Counted from the first letter of the stretch, positions 27,200-37,117 are shown. The stretch: 64,000 bases of DNA from Coralliovum pocilloporae (GCF_030845175.1 NZ_CP132542.1:3507501-3571500), one strand, 5' to 3'. The notes: generated by a model from the letters alone, not told the origin. Made by a program: numbers and translations.

Positions 27200-27391
27200 A
27201 TGAGCAGGAAAAAAGACGGAGACACCAGTCGCCGGGACTTTCTCAAGCTCGCAGGCACAGCAGCCCCAACTGCTGTGGCAGCAGCAGCGATCGGTACAAC
27301 CGCTGCAGAAGCTGCAACACCGGACGTCTCTGACGACCGGATGAAAGATACGGCGCATACCCGCGCCTATTTCGACAGCGCCCGCTTCTAG
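27200..27391 (+). CDS. Formate dehydrogenase region TAT-target small protein
   Basis: 63 residues with GGGAGG nine bases before the ATG. The N-terminus is a twin-arginine signal: SRRDFLKLAG followed by an Ala-rich hydrophobic stretch ending AAEAA. The short mature part (MKDTAHTRAYFDSARF at the end) resembles the formate-dehydrogenase-associated TAT peptides (TIGR02811-type). It lies between torD and fdhA and is probably a small subunit or assembly factor exported with the enzyme. Confidence 0.85.
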   Translation: MSRKKDGDTSRRDFLKLAGTAAPTAVAAAAIGTTAAEAATPDVSDDRMKDTAHTRAYFDSARF

Positions 27392-27497
27392 AGGCGGACC
27401 CTGAACCCCGGTCCATGGTTGCGAAACGCCCGGACGACCGGTTTCGAAAAGAGAGCCCCTGCAGAACACACGTTCCTCGCAGGGAAGGGAGAGAAAA

Positions 27498-30392
27498 ATG
27501 CTTAGGAAAAAGACCAATGGGGTTGCGAAACGCCCCCAAAGGACAAGTATCCTGTCAAAAGTCGCCGACAGTTCGGTTGACCGGCGTGCATTCCTGCGCG
27601 GCTCCGGTCTGGCAATCGGTGGTCTCACAGCCATCAGTGCTACTGGCGGGTCTGTTCAGCAGGCCAAGGCGCAAAGCGCATCAAAGAGCGCGGTCGAGAC
27701 GGTCAAGTCTGTCTGCACCCATTGTTCTGTTGGCTGTACGGTTGTTGCCGAAGTGTCCAACGGCGTCTGGGTCGGTCAGGAACCTGGCTGGGACAGCCCG
27801 TTCAACCTGGGAGCTCACTGCGCCAAAGGCGCGTCCGTACGTGAGCACGCCCATGGCGAACGCCGTCTGAAATATCCGATGAAGAAGGAAGGCGGCGAGT
27901 GGAAGCGCATTTCCTGGGATCAGGCCATCGAGGAAATCGGCGATGGCATGATGAAAATCCGCGAAGAAAGCGGCCCGGACAGCGTTTACTGGCTCGGCTC
28001 GGCCAAGCACAATAACGAACAGGCCTACCTGTTCCGCAAGTTTGCTGGCTACTGGGGCACCAACAACATCGACCATCAGGCACGTATCTGCCACTCAACC
28101 ACTGTTGCAGGTGTTGCAAATACATGGGGCTACGGCGCCATGACCAACTCCTACAATGACATCCATAACTCCAAGGCGATCTTCCTGATCGGCGGCAACC
28201 CGGCAGAAGCCCATCCGGTTTCCCTGCTGCATATTCTGCGCGCCAAAGAGCAGAATAACGCACCGCTGATCGTCTGCGATCCCCGCTTTACCCGCACAGC
28301 AGCCCATGCGGACGAATTTGTCCGCTTCCGTCCTGGTACGGATGTGGCACTGATCTGGGGCATTCTCTGGCACATCTTCGAGAATGGCTGGGAAGACAAG
28401 GAATTCATCCGCACCCGTGTCTGGGGTATGGATCAGATCCGTGAAGAAGTCGCCAAGTGGACACCGGAAGAAGTCGAGCGCGTAACCGGAACTCCGGGCT
28501 CACAGCTTCGCCGCGTGGCCCGCACCATGGTCAACAACCGTCCTGGCACGGTGATCTGGTGCATGGGTGGCACCCAGCATACCAACGGCAACAACAACAC
28601 ACGTGCTTACTGTGTGCTGCAGCTTGCTCTTGGCAATATGGGTACATCCGGCGGCGGTACCAACATCTTCCGCGGCCACGATAACGTTCAGGGCGCAACC
28701 GACCTTGGCGTGCTCAGCCATACCCTGCCCGGCTATTACGGCGTATCGGCAGGCGCATGGGCGCACTGGTCACGGGTCTGGGGCGAGGATCTGGATTGGC
28801 TGAAAGGCCAGTTTGCAACCGTGAAAGGCTCAGACGGCAAGGACAAGCCGTTGATGAACCTGAAGGGTATACCGGTTTCCCGCTGGATTGACGGTGTGCT
28901 TGAAGACCCGGCCAATACCGATCAGCCGAATGCTGTTCGGGCCATGGTTCTCTGGGGTCATGCACCGAACTCCCAGACACGCGGTAAGGAAATGAAGACC
29001 GCGATGGAAAAACTGGACATGCTGGTGGTGGTTGATCCCTACCCGACGGCATCTGCCGTTCTGCATGACCGGACGGATGGTGTCTATCTGCTGCCCGCCT
29101 GTACCCAGTTTGAAACCCGTGGGTCTGTTACTGCTTCCAACCGCTCCCTGCAGTGGCGCGACCGGATTGTGGAACCGCTGTTCGAAAGTCTTCCTGATGA
29201 GGTCATCATGGCCAAATTCGCGAAGAAATTCGGCTGGTCAGATCGCTTCTTCCGTAACATCAAGATGGAAGAAGACGGTGTTCCGCATGTGGAAGACATC
29301 ACCCGTGAGTTCAATGCGGGTATGTGGACTGTTGGATATACCGGTCAGTCACCAGAGCGCATCAAGCTGCACATGGCCAATCAGCACACGTTCGACAGAA
29401 CAACGCTGCAGGCTGTAGGCGGCCCGGCGGATGGCGACTATTACGGCATGCCATGGCCATGCTGGGGTACGGCGGATATGAAACATCCGGGTACACCGAA
29501 CCTCTATGACATGTCCAAGCCGGTGGCTGAAGGTGGTCTCACCTTCCGTGCACGCTTCGGCGTCGAGCGGGATGGCGACAATCTTCTGGCTGAGGGTGTC
29601 TACAGTGCTGGATCGGAAATTCAGGATGGTTATCCGGAATTCACCATGCAGATGCTGATGGATCTTGGCTGGGACGGTGATCTGACCGATGAGGAACGGG
29701 CTGCCATTGACGCAGTGGCCGGACCGAACACCAACTGGAAGACCGACCTTTCAGGCGGCATCCAGCGCGTGGCCATCAAGCATGGCTGTGCACCGTTCGG
29801 AAACGCCAAGGCACGTGCAGTGGTCTGGACCTTCCCGGATCCGATCCCGCTTCACCGTGAGCCGCTCTACACCAACCGTCGTGACCTTGTTCAGGATTAT
29901 CCGACCTATGAAGACCGGCATGATTACCGTCTGCCGACCCTTTATGCGTCCATCCAGAAGAAGGACTTCTCGAAGGATTATCCGATCATCCTCACCTCCG
30001 GTCGCCTTGTTGAATATGAAGGTGGCGGCGATGAGACCCGGTCCAATCCATGGTTGGCTGAGCTTCAGCAGGACATGTTCGTGGAAGTGAACCCGCGTGA
30101 CGCCAACAATCTCGGCATTCGCGACGGGGCCCAGGTCTGGGTTGAGGGTGCGGAAGGTGCCAAGGTCAAGGTAATGGCCATGGTGACCGAACGCGTCGGT
30201 GCCGGTGTGGCTTTCATGCCATTCCACTTCGCCGGTCACTTCGAAGGCAAGGATTTGCGGGACAAATATCCGTCCGGTGCCGATCCTTATGTTCTGGGTG
30301 AGTCCTCGAACACCGCGCAGACATATGGCTATGACTCCGTTACGCAGATGCAGGAGACCAAAGCCACACTCTGCAAGATCACAGCAGCTTAA
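27498..30392 (+). CDS. fdhA: Formate dehydrogenase catalytic subunit alpha (Cys type)
   Basis: 964 residues. This is the molybdenum/tungsten bis-MGD enzyme that oxidises formate to CO2. It has a twin-arginine signal (DRRAFLRGSG, Arg29-Arg30), so it acts in the periplasm. A [4Fe-4S] site is formed by C73, C76, C80 and C108. The active-site loop reads ARICHSTTVAGVANTWGYGA: C198 replaces the selenocysteine of E. coli FdnG, next to the conserved His. The C-terminal molybdopterin-binding domain runs from about residue 820. The ATG has GGGAG upstream. It lies 12 bases before fdhB. Confidence 0.96.
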   Translation: MLRKKTNGVAKRPQRTSILSKVADSSVDRRAFLRGSGLAIGGLTAISATGGSVQQAKAQSASKSAVETVKSVCTHCSVGCTVVAEVSNGVWVGQEPGWDSPFNLGAHCAKGASVREHAHGERRLKYPMKKEGGEWKRISWDQAIEEIGDGMMKIREESGPDSVYWLGSAKHNNEQAYLFRKFAGYWGTNNIDHQARICHSTTVAGVANTWGYGAMTNSYNDIHNSKAIFLIGGNPAEAHPVSLLHILRAKEQNNAPLIVCDPRFTRTAAHADEFVRFRPGTDVALIWGILWHIFENGWEDKEFIRTRVWGMDQIREEVAKWTPEEVERVTGTPGSQLRRVARTMVNNRPGTVIWCMGGTQHTNGNNNTRAYCVLQLALGNMGTSGGGTNIFRGHDNVQGATDLGVLSHTLPGYYGVSAGAWAHWSRVWGEDLDWLKGQFATVKGSDGKDKPLMNLKGIPVSRWIDGVLEDPANTDQPNAVRAMVLWGHAPNSQTRGKEMKTAMEKLDMLVVVDPYPTASAVLHDRTDGVYLLPACTQFETRGSVTASNRSLQWRDRIVEPLFESLPDEVIMAKFAKKFGWSDRFFRNIKMEEDGVPHVEDITREFNAGMWTVGYTGQSPERIKLHMANQHTFDRTTLQAVGGPADGDYYGMPWPCWGTADMKHPGTPNLYDMSKPVAEGGLTFRARFGVERDGDNLLAEGVYSAGSEIQDGYPEFTMQMLMDLGWDGDLTDEERAAIDAVAGPNTNWKTDLSGGIQRVAIKHGCAPFGNAKARAVVWTFPDPIPLHREPLYTNRRDLVQDYPTYEDRHDYRLPTLYASIQKKDFSKDYPIILTSGRLVEYEGGGDETRSNPWLAELQQDMFVEVNPRDANNLGIRDGAQVWVEGAEGAKVKVMAMVTERVGAGVAFMPFHFAGHFEGKDLRDKYPSGADPYVLGESSNTAQTYGYDSVTQMQETKATLCKITAA

Positions 30393-30404
30393 GGAGACAA
30401 GGAA

Positions 30405-30998
30405 ATGGCAAGAGCAAAATTCCTCTGTGATGCCGAACGCTGCATTGAGTGTAATGCCTGTGTTACGGCCTGTAAGAACGAGCATGAGGTGCCCTGGGGC
30501 ATCAACCGCCGCCGTGTTGTCACCATCAATGATGGCCAGCCCGGCGAACGCTCGATCTCGGTAGCCTGCATGCACTGTTCAGACGCGCCATGTATGGCCG
30601 TCTGCCCGGTGGATTGCTTCTACCAGAACGAGGAAGGTGTGGTTCTCCACTCCAAGGACCTCTGCATCGGCTGCGGTTATTGCTTCTATGCGTGCCCCTT
30701 CGGCGCGCCGCAATTCCCGCAGGCAGGCAACTTCGGCAGCCGCGGCAAGATGGACAAATGTACCTTCTGTGCCGGTGGTCCTGAAGAAACGCACTCAACG
30801 GCAGAATTTGCAAAATACGGTCGTAACCGTATTGCAGAAGGCAAACTGCCGATCTGTGCCGAAATGTGCTCCACCAAAGCCCTGCTCGCCGGTGACGGCG
30901 ATGTGGTATCCGGCATCTATCGCGAGCGCGTTGTCGCCCGCGGTTTCGGATCCGGTGCCTGGGGCTGGGGTTCAGCTTACGGCCAGCGCGGAAGCTAA
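30405..30998 (+). CDS. fdhB: Formate dehydrogenase iron-sulfur subunit beta
   Basis: 197 residues with four [4Fe-4S] motifs in the DmsB/FdnH pattern: CIECNACVTACKNEH, CMHCSDAPCMAVCPVDCF, CIGCGYCFYACPFGAP and the split CTFC...CAEMC. It takes electrons from FdhA to the membrane cytochrome. No signal of its own; it should be exported bound to FdhA. The Shine-Dalgarno AAGGAG is well placed. A strong hairpin follows the gene before fdhC. Confidence 0.95.
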   Translation: MARAKFLCDAERCIECNACVTACKNEHEVPWGINRRRVVTINDGQPGERSISVACMHCSDAPCMAVCPVDCFYQNEEGVVLHSKDLCIGCGYCFYACPFGAPQFPQAGNFGSRGKMDKCTFCAGGPEETHSTAEFAKYGRNRIAEGKLPICAEMCSTKALLAGDGDVVSGIYRERVVARGFGSGAWGWGSAYGQRGS

Positions 30999-31017
30999 GC
31001 CTTTACCGCAAACTCAG

Positions 31018-31056
31018 GGTGGCCCGGATAACCGGGCCACCTTTCCGTCTTTTTCA
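31018..31056 (+). terminator. Terminator-like hairpin between fdhB and fdhC
   Basis: A perfect ten-base-pair stem GGTGGCCCGG / CCGGGCCACC with loop ATAA (31018-31041) is followed by a T-rich tract with a TTTTT at about 31051. It lies inside the operon, so it probably terminates only part of the transcripts or protects the fdhAB message. Confidence 0.7.
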
Positions 31057-31076
31057 TTTTCGTTTGAGAGATGACC

Positions 31077-32285
31077 ATGATCCGCTCTGTCCTCGTCGTT
31101 TTGTTTACGCTGCTGTTCGCAGCCCCGGCTTTTGCACAAGATTCAACGGCAACAGCACAACCGGATCGCTCCGCCACGGGCGGCGCTCAAACCCTCGACG
31201 ATATTCTCGCCCGTCAACGGGGCGAGAAGGTTGATGACAAATTCCGGCGCGATAACACCGGGGCCAGTGGGGAAGCTGCTGACATGGCACGACAACTCGG
31301 CATTCTGGGTGGGGCATCCGATTCCGAATTGTTCCGGGCTCTGCGTTATGGTTCCGCAGATGTAACCGTATCCTCCAAGACCCCCGCCTCCGAAGTCCTC
31401 ATTCAGGATGGAGGCATGTGGTGGCTGGAATTCCGGCAAGGACCATTGCTGAAATGGGGTGGCTATCTTCTTTTGGGAACCCTGGCTTTTCTCGGGCTGT
31501 TTTATCTGCTCCGTGGTCGTATCAGGATCGACGGCGAGAAGGCCGGACATACCATTCTGCGATTCAAGGCAATTGAACGCTTTGGCCACTGGCTTTTGGC
31601 CGGCTCGTTTATCCTGCTCGGGATAACAGGATTGATAACGCTCTTCGGTCGCATTGGTCTCATCCCCATAGTCGGCCACGATGCCTTTGCAACGCTCGCA
31701 TCCGGCTCAAAGTGGATTCACAACAACGTCTCCTGGGCTTTCATGCTTGGCCTCGCCCTTATTTTTGTTCTGTGGGTGGCAAAGAACATCCCTGATCGCA
31801 CCGACATCAAATGGCTGGCCGTTGGCGGCGGACTGTTCTCAAAGGGTGTTCACCCGCCAGCGAAAAAGTTCAATGCCGGGCAGAAGATGATATTCTGGTC
31901 AGTCATTGTCTTTGGTACATCCATTTCCCTGACAGGCCTCTCGCTGCTGTTCCCGTTTGAGATCCCGATGTTCGCCGGCACTTTTGCAACGCTGAATGAT
32001 CTGGGCATTTCTGCGGCCCTGGGTCTCGGACAACTCCAAACCGCCCTGCTCCCGCATGAAGAAATGCAATATGCCCAGCTGTGGCATGCCATCATGGCTT
32101 TCGTCCTGATGGCCATCATTCTGGCACATATCTATATCGGATCTGTGGGTATGGAAGGCGCGATTTCTGCGGTTACATCCGGCGAAGTGGATGAACAATG
32201 GGCCAAGGAACATCACAGCCTTTGGGTTGATGAAGTCAAAACGGCAGCGTCCCCCAATCCAAGACAGACAACGCCAGCGGAATAA
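31077..32285 (+). CDS. fdhC: Formate dehydrogenase cytochrome b subunit gamma
   Basis: 402 residues from the ATG at 31077, six bases after GAGAG; an ATG at 31071 is the alternative. A signal peptide (ending PAFAQ) and a 90-residue periplasmic part precede a helix near residue 130, then a four-helix cytochrome b556 domain starting HTILRFKAIERFGHWLLAGS. Heme His candidates sit in GHWLL, WIHNNVSW and LWHAIMAF/LAHIYIG. It anchors FdhAB and passes electrons to quinone. The next gene begins directly after its stop. Confidence 0.93.
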   Translation: MIRSVLVVLFTLLFAAPAFAQDSTATAQPDRSATGGAQTLDDILARQRGEKVDDKFRRDNTGASGEAADMARQLGILGGASDSELFRALRYGSADVTVSSKTPASEVLIQDGGMWWLEFRQGPLLKWGGYLLLGTLAFLGLFYLLRGRIRIDGEKAGHTILRFKAIERFGHWLLAGSFILLGITGLITLFGRIGLIPIVGHDAFATLASGSKWIHNNVSWAFMLGLALIFVLWVAKNIPDRTDIKWLAVGGGLFSKGVHPPAKKFNAGQKMIFWSVIVFGTSISLTGLSLLFPFEIPMFAGTFATLNDLGISAALGLGQLQTALLPHEEMQYAQLWHAIMAFVLMAIILAHIYIGSVGMEGAISAVTSGEVDEQWAKEHHSLWVDEVKTAASPNPRQTTPAE

Positions 32286-33578
32286 ATGCGATATCTGCTG
32301 GCTGCCGCTCTGTGTCTCATCCTGCCAACCTCTGGCCTGGCCGTGCCTTTCTTCACATTGAAAGGACATGGCGGGCCGGTTATGGGTATTGCTGTCTCAC
32401 CCAGTGGGGACCAGATCGCCACAGCCAGCTTTGATTATTCAGCCGGAATCTGGAGAGACGGCAAACCGAAGTGGCTTGACGGACACCGGGCCGCAATCAA
32501 GGCTATCTCCTTTATTGATGACAACCGCCTGATTACGGCAGGGGATGATTTCAGCATCAGGGTCTGGGATATTTCAGCCGGCACACACACCACCCTGGGA
32601 ACCCATCAAGGCAAGGTCAATCATGTCGCCATTGCGCCCGACAGAAGCCGAATAGCCTCGGCCAGTTGGGATGGCACAATCGGCCTGTGGTCTGTGGATG
32701 GAACAGAAAAGCTCAGCCTCAAGGGCCACACCGCAGGAGTGAATGCGGTTGCCTTCTCAGATGACGGCGCGAGCCTTTATTCATCATCTGCAGACGGCAC
32801 CATCCGCATATGGGATATGAAAACCGGTGAGCAGAAGCGGTTGCTCAAGCGGCATGGCTTTGGGGTCAATACTCTTCTTCTCAACGATAAAGCAGGCTGG
32901 CTCGCTTATGGAGCTGTTGATGGTGTAACCCGCATCATTGACCCCGTCACCGGCAAACAGAAGGCTGATTTCACCCTTGAGCGGCGCCCCATTCTGGCTA
33001 TGGCTGTAGACAGACAGATGACGCGTATCGCCGTTGGAGATGGCGAAGGCTACATCATGGTGATTAATGTGAAGCGCTGGGAAATCATCAAGGATTTCCG
33101 CGCAGCTCTGCGCGGGCCTGTCTGGGCACTGGCCTTTTCTGATGATGGCGAGAACATCCATTCCGGTGGCCTCGACAGCGCACTCTATTCCTGGCCCTTG
33201 AATGAGAAAATCAACAAGGACGGGCTCAACACCGAAGAGCGCAGTTTCCAGAGGGCACCAGAAACCATGAGCAACGGGGAACGGCAGTTCCAGCGGAAAT
33301 GCTCGATATGTCACAGCCTGACACCAGGCAGTGCGCGCCGAGCCGGGCCAACGCTGCATGGTGTGTTCGGCAGAGCAGCGGGGGCCGTACCGGACTACCC
33401 CTATTCCGCCACGCTGGAAAAGTCTGATATCATCTGGTCTGACAAGACTATCGATGGTTTGTTCGACCTCGGTCCCGACCACTATATTCCGGGAACCAAA
33501 ATGCCTATGCAGGTAATCGCCAGACCACAAGATCGTAAGGATCTGATCAACTTCCTTCGAGAAGCGACCAAACAATAA
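32286..33578 (+). CDS. Secreted WD40-repeat protein with C-terminal cytochrome c
   Basis: 430 residues with a Sec signal (residues 1-19). Residues about 22-310 form a WD40 propeller; repeats end in IWRDGKP, VWDISAG, LWSVDGT and IWDMKTG, spaced about 42 residues, with GH dipeptides before them. A class I cytochrome c follows: C339-SI-C342-H343, then GPTLHGVFGRAAG and an axial Met in GTKMPMQ. Its start abuts the fdhC stop with no gap. A periplasmic electron acceptor or docking scaffold for formate dehydrogenase is likely by context. Confidence 0.9.
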   Translation: MRYLLAAALCLILPTSGLAVPFFTLKGHGGPVMGIAVSPSGDQIATASFDYSAGIWRDGKPKWLDGHRAAIKAISFIDDNRLITAGDDFSIRVWDISAGTHTTLGTHQGKVNHVAIAPDRSRIASASWDGTIGLWSVDGTEKLSLKGHTAGVNAVAFSDDGASLYSSSADGTIRIWDMKTGEQKRLLKRHGFGVNTLLLNDKAGWLAYGAVDGVTRIIDPVTGKQKADFTLERRPILAMAVDRQMTRIAVGDGEGYIMVINVKRWEIIKDFRAALRGPVWALAFSDDGENIHSGGLDSALYSWPLNEKINKDGLNTEERSFQRAPETMSNGERQFQRKCSICHSLTPGSARRAGPTLHGVFGRAAGAVPDYPYSATLEKSDIIWSDKTIDGLFDLGPDHYIPGTKMPMQVIARPQDRKDLINFLREATKQ

Positions 33579-33597
33579 CAAGGGGCAATGGAAGCAC

Positions 33598-33735
33598 ATG
33601 AAAACGGTTATTCTGGCCTTTGTGGCCATTATCGTTATCGCCATAGGGGCCGATCTGGCCCTGGAGCAGGCAGGTTTCTCAAGCAGCGAAGCTGCCAAGG
33701 GGAATGCAGTCCGCCTTGATGAAAAAGGTGCCTGA
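33598..33735 (+). CDS. Small single-helix membrane protein
   Basis: 45 residues: MKTVILAFVAIIVIAIGADL is one transmembrane helix, followed by a short polar tail ending NAVRLDEKGA. It begins 19 bases after the cytochrome gene and ends two bases before the response regulator, so it is part of the operon. An overlapping out-of-frame ATG at 33588 opens a 43-codon frame with a better placed AGGGG, but its product is not protein-like. I recall similar peptides next to such enzymes; function unknown. Confidence 0.65.
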   Translation: MKTVILAFVAIIVIAIGADLALEQAGFSSSEAAKGNAVRLDEKGA

Positions 33736-33737
33736 CC

Positions 33738-35108
33738 TTGCAGTCAACAACAGCCGCAAAGCAGACCCCCTCCGTCGTGGAATTCGGGCATAACCTCGCT
33801 CATGCCTCCATTCTGATCGTGGATGACGAACCGGGTATCCGCAACTTCCTGAACAAGACCCTTGCCCCCCGTTGCAAACGGGTGGAACAGGCAATGAATG
33901 CCGAAGAAGCAAGCCGCATTCTTGACAGCAATCATTTTGACCTGGTGATCCTGGACAACATCATGCCAAGGAAAACCGGTCTCGAATGGCTTCAGGAGCA
34001 GCGACGGGTCGGCTTCTTCGCAGACGCCATTCTGATGACAGCCTATGCGGATCTCGATACGGCTATTCAGGCGCTACGGATTGGTGTTGTTGATTTTGTT
34101 CTAAAACCCTTCCGGACCAATCAGATTCTCAACTCGGTTGCGCGCGCACTGGATAGGCGAACTCTCCGTCGCGAAAACTATCTGCTGAAGCACGAGCTGT
34201 TCTCGGAAAACACCGTCTCTCGCGGCCGCCTGCTCGGCACATCAGCCGGGATTGAGGCAATCCGCGAAACCCTGCACAAGGTTGCACCGGTTCCCACATC
34301 CGTTCTCTTCACCGGCGAAAGCGGAACCGGAAAGGAAATTGCAGCCCGAACTCTGCATGCCCTGTCAGACAGAGCCAACAAGCCGTTTGTTCCGATCAAC
34401 TGTGCCACAATCCCACCGGATCACATCACAGAAGTTCTGTTTGGTGTGGTCGGGCCGGATGATCAGCGTCGGGATGGACTTCTGCTCAACGCCGACGGGG
34501 GAACCTTGTTCCTCGATGAAATCGTCCAGCTGCCCTATTCCGTCCAGGCAACACTGTTGCGGGTTCTTGAAGAGCACAAGATCAGACCATTGGGCTCTGA
34601 GCGTGAGTTGCCACTCAATCTCAGATTCCTCTTTGCCACCAATACCGACCTTGAACAGGCCGTCGCAGAAGGCACGTTCCGTGCAGACCTCTATCACCGC
34701 ATCAATGTCCTCAACATCAAGATGCCTCTTCTGAAAGAGCGAGAAGGTGACGTGGTTGAACTCGCTTCCATGTTCATGGGTCAACTCTCCCGCAGCCTTG
34801 GCATGCCGCCACTTGAGTTGAACGAGGAGATACTGCTGAAACTCAGTCGCTATGACTGGCCCGGTAACGTGCGCGAGTTGCGCAACCTGATTGAACGCTC
34901 TCTTATCCTGGGCGAATTCCCACCGGAATTTTCCGGTACCGGATCCATCACAGGCATCGAGGCAGTCGAATCACTGGAGCTTGTGGAACAGCGTCACATC
35001 ATGAAAGTACTGGATGCCTGTGGAGGAAATCGCGCAGAAGCCGCTCGCCGTCTTGGTGTCTCCCGCAAGACCATTGACCGGAAGTGCACATTGTGGGGGC
35101 AAGGGTGA
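33738..35108 (+). CDS. NtrC-family response regulator lacking the GAFTGA loop
   Basis: 456 residues from a TTG start. Receiver domain with D29/D30 and phospho-acceptor D73 (VILDNIMP); AAA+ domain with Walker A GESGTGKE and Walker B GGTLFLDEI; Fis-type helix-turn-helix at the end (AEAARRLGVSRKTIDRKC). Between the two Walker motifs, where sigma-54 activators carry GAFTGA, the sequence reads LFGVVGPDDQRRDGLLLNAD. It should therefore act without sigma-54, like HupR. Last gene of the operon; its likely kinase is at 37148. Confidence 0.92.
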   Translation: MQSTTAAKQTPSVVEFGHNLAHASILIVDDEPGIRNFLNKTLAPRCKRVEQAMNAEEASRILDSNHFDLVILDNIMPRKTGLEWLQEQRRVGFFADAILMTAYADLDTAIQALRIGVVDFVLKPFRTNQILNSVARALDRRTLRRENYLLKHELFSENTVSRGRLLGTSAGIEAIRETLHKVAPVPTSVLFTGESGTGKEIAARTLHALSDRANKPFVPINCATIPPDHITEVLFGVVGPDDQRRDGLLLNADGGTLFLDEIVQLPYSVQATLLRVLEEHKIRPLGSERELPLNLRFLFATNTDLEQAVAEGTFRADLYHRINVLNIKMPLLKEREGDVVELASMFMGQLSRSLGMPPLELNEEILLKLSRYDWPGNVRELRNLIERSLILGEFPPEFSGTGSITGIEAVESLELVEQRHIMKVLDACGGNRAEAARRLGVSRKTIDRKCTLWGQG

Positions 35109-35293
35109 TCAAATCGGGGGTTTCAGCGGTTTGCCGTCGAGCTTTCTTACTTAAGCAAGCACATAGATACCACACTACTCAAATTAGAAAAATGAAGTAA
35201 TGCACAATTATTAGGCACGAAAACCACACGTTAAACGAATATTTACTACGTACATACTCTTATGAAGGCCTTCTTATTGGGGATGAAGGCAAG

Positions 35294-37087
35294 ATGAAAA
35301 TTAGATCTATGATGCAGATCCTCGGCGCGTCCGTGCTGGCGACCGGTGGATTATTCGCAACCGTTTTTTCTCTCGAGATTGGTGTTCAAAACGACATTTC
35401 AAAGGCGCATGAGATTCGTTATCGCTCATACCTGCTTGCCGATGAGTTGCGACAGAGCTCTGATGATCTGACCCGCCTTGCCCGGACATATGTCGTGACA
35501 GGGGACGAGTCCTACAAAAGCCAGTATTTTGACATTCTCGCCATCCGCAACGGCGAGAAAGCTCGCCCGGCCGATTATCACAGAATCTACTGGGATTTCG
35601 TAGCCGCCGGCAACAGCGCTCCTCGCGCAACCGGTGAAACACGCGGATTGCTGGACCTGATGAGAGATGCAGGCTTTACCGAGGGTGAGTTTGCCAAGCT
35701 TGAAGAAGCCAAGGCCAATTCCGACGGTCTCGTCAATCTCGAAGTCGAGGCAATGAATGCGGTTGAAGGCAAGTTCCCTGATGCAAGTGGTGCTTATACC
35801 AAAACAGGCGAGCCAGACTTCAAGAAAGCTCGCGAGTTGATGCATTCCCGTCAGTATCACGTGTACAAAGCCAATATCATGCGGCCGGTGGATGAATTCT
35901 TCGAGGCTCTTGAGACACGAACACTTGCAGCCGTGAACGATGCAAAGGCCAAGGCCGATCTCTACAAGAGTATCCTCATCGGATGTATTGCTTTGCTGGC
36001 TATGGCCATCCTGGTTACAGGTCTGATGATTACCCGCCGCATTCTGAGCCCGATCCAGGGTCTGCATGACGCCATGGACCGGATTTCAAAGGGTGATCTC
36101 AGTGTTCAGGTCAGCCACGGTGATGGTCGTGACGAAATCTGCGACATGACCCGTGCACTTGCCATTTTCCAGGCGAGCGAGCAGGACAAGCAGGCATTGG
36201 CTCACAAGACTGAGCAGGAACAGAGCGACCGGAACAATCGTCAGAAGCAGATTGAAGCACTGGTTTCGGACTTCCGCCAGCAGTCCAACCACATGCTTGA
36301 GACCGTACTGGTCAATGCCCAGCAGATGGAAGATGCCTCCACCTCCTTGAACGGTCTGGCACAGGATGCGTCTGACATTGCATCCCGTGTGACCGGAGCA
36401 ACCACCGAGGCCAACAGCAATGTGCAGTCAGTAACCCATGCCTCAGAAGAACTCTGTGCATCGGTTCAGGAGATCACACAGCAGGTTAACCAGACACAGT
36501 CGGTTGTCAGCGAAGCTGAAAGCCATGCGACCAATACAGACAACAAGATCTCGAACCTGGCCAATGCAGCCCAGAAGATCGGTGATGTTGTTGCACTCAT
36601 CCAGGACATTGCCGAACAGACAAACCTGCTGGCGCTGAACGCCACCATTGAGGCGGCTCGTGCCGGTGAGATGGGCAAAGGCTTCGCGGTTGTGGCCTCT
36701 GAGGTGAAAGACCTTGCCACACAGACAGCCAAGGCGACTGAAGAAATCTCCGAACAGATCAATGACATCCAGTCAGAAACATTCGGTTCTGTTGAAGCCA
36801 TCAAACAGATCACCCAGACCATGCAACAGGTGAGCGAATACACCGCCTCAATTGCTGATGCCGTCAACAAACAGGGTGAATTCGCTCAGGCAATTCTGGT
36901 CAATGCCCAGCAGGCTTCCGGCAGCACGGAGCAGGCATCCAGTCACATGCACAGCGCCAACGAATCCACGGACCGGACAGTCAGCGCAGCCGATCAGGTC
37001 CGCTCTGCTTCAACGGAAGTGTCTTCTCAAGCCAAGCAGCTAAGCCAGGTCGTGACCGACTTCCTGGCCAAGGTAGAGGCGGCCTAA
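35294..37087 (+). CDS. Methyl-accepting chemotaxis protein
   Basis: 597 residues. N-terminal helix (residues about 9-28), a 190-residue periplasmic sensor region, a second helix (about 221-244, [20 protein letters not shown]), a HAMP domain and a long signalling coiled coil whose tip reads [20 protein letters not shown]. There is no C-terminal CheR/CheB docking pentapeptide. The Shine-Dalgarno AAGG is six bases upstream. It sits between the formate dehydrogenase regulator and kinase genes, so a link to formate or an electron acceptor is possible but unproven. Confidence 0.94.
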   Translation: MKIRSMMQILGASVLATGGLFATVFSLEIGVQNDISKAHEIRYRSYLLADELRQSSDDLTRLARTYVVTGDESYKSQYFDILAIRNGEKARPADYHRIYWDFVAAGNSAPRATGETRGLLDLMRDAGFTEGEFAKLEEAKANSDGLVNLEVEAMNAVEGKFPDASGAYTKTGEPDFKKARELMHSRQYHVYKANIMRPVDEFFEALETRTLAAVNDAKAKADLYKSILIGCIALLAMAILVTGLMITRRILSPIQGLHDAMDRISKGDLSVQVSHGDGRDEICDMTRALAIFQASEQDKQALAHKTEQEQSDRNNRQKQIEALVSDFRQQSNHMLETVLVNAQQMEDASTSLNGLAQDASDIASRVTGATTEANSNVQSVTHASEELCASVQEITQQVNQTQSVVSEAESHATNTDNKISNLANAAQKIGDVVALIQDIAEQTNLLALNATIEAARAGEMGKGFAVVASEVKDLATQTAKATEEISEQINDIQSETFGSVEAIKQITQTMQQVSEYTASIADAVNKQGEFAQAILVNAQQASGSTEQASSHMHSANESTDRTVSAADQVRSASTEVSSQAKQLSQVVTDFLAKVEAA

Positions 37088-37117
37088 GCCCCGCAAACAC
37101 TTCTCTGTAACGAGTTC

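Noticed and set aside
28080..28110. Selenocysteine in the formate dehydrogenase
   Set aside because: The active-site codon is TGC (Cys198), and there is no in-frame TGA and no SECIS-like hairpin needed.
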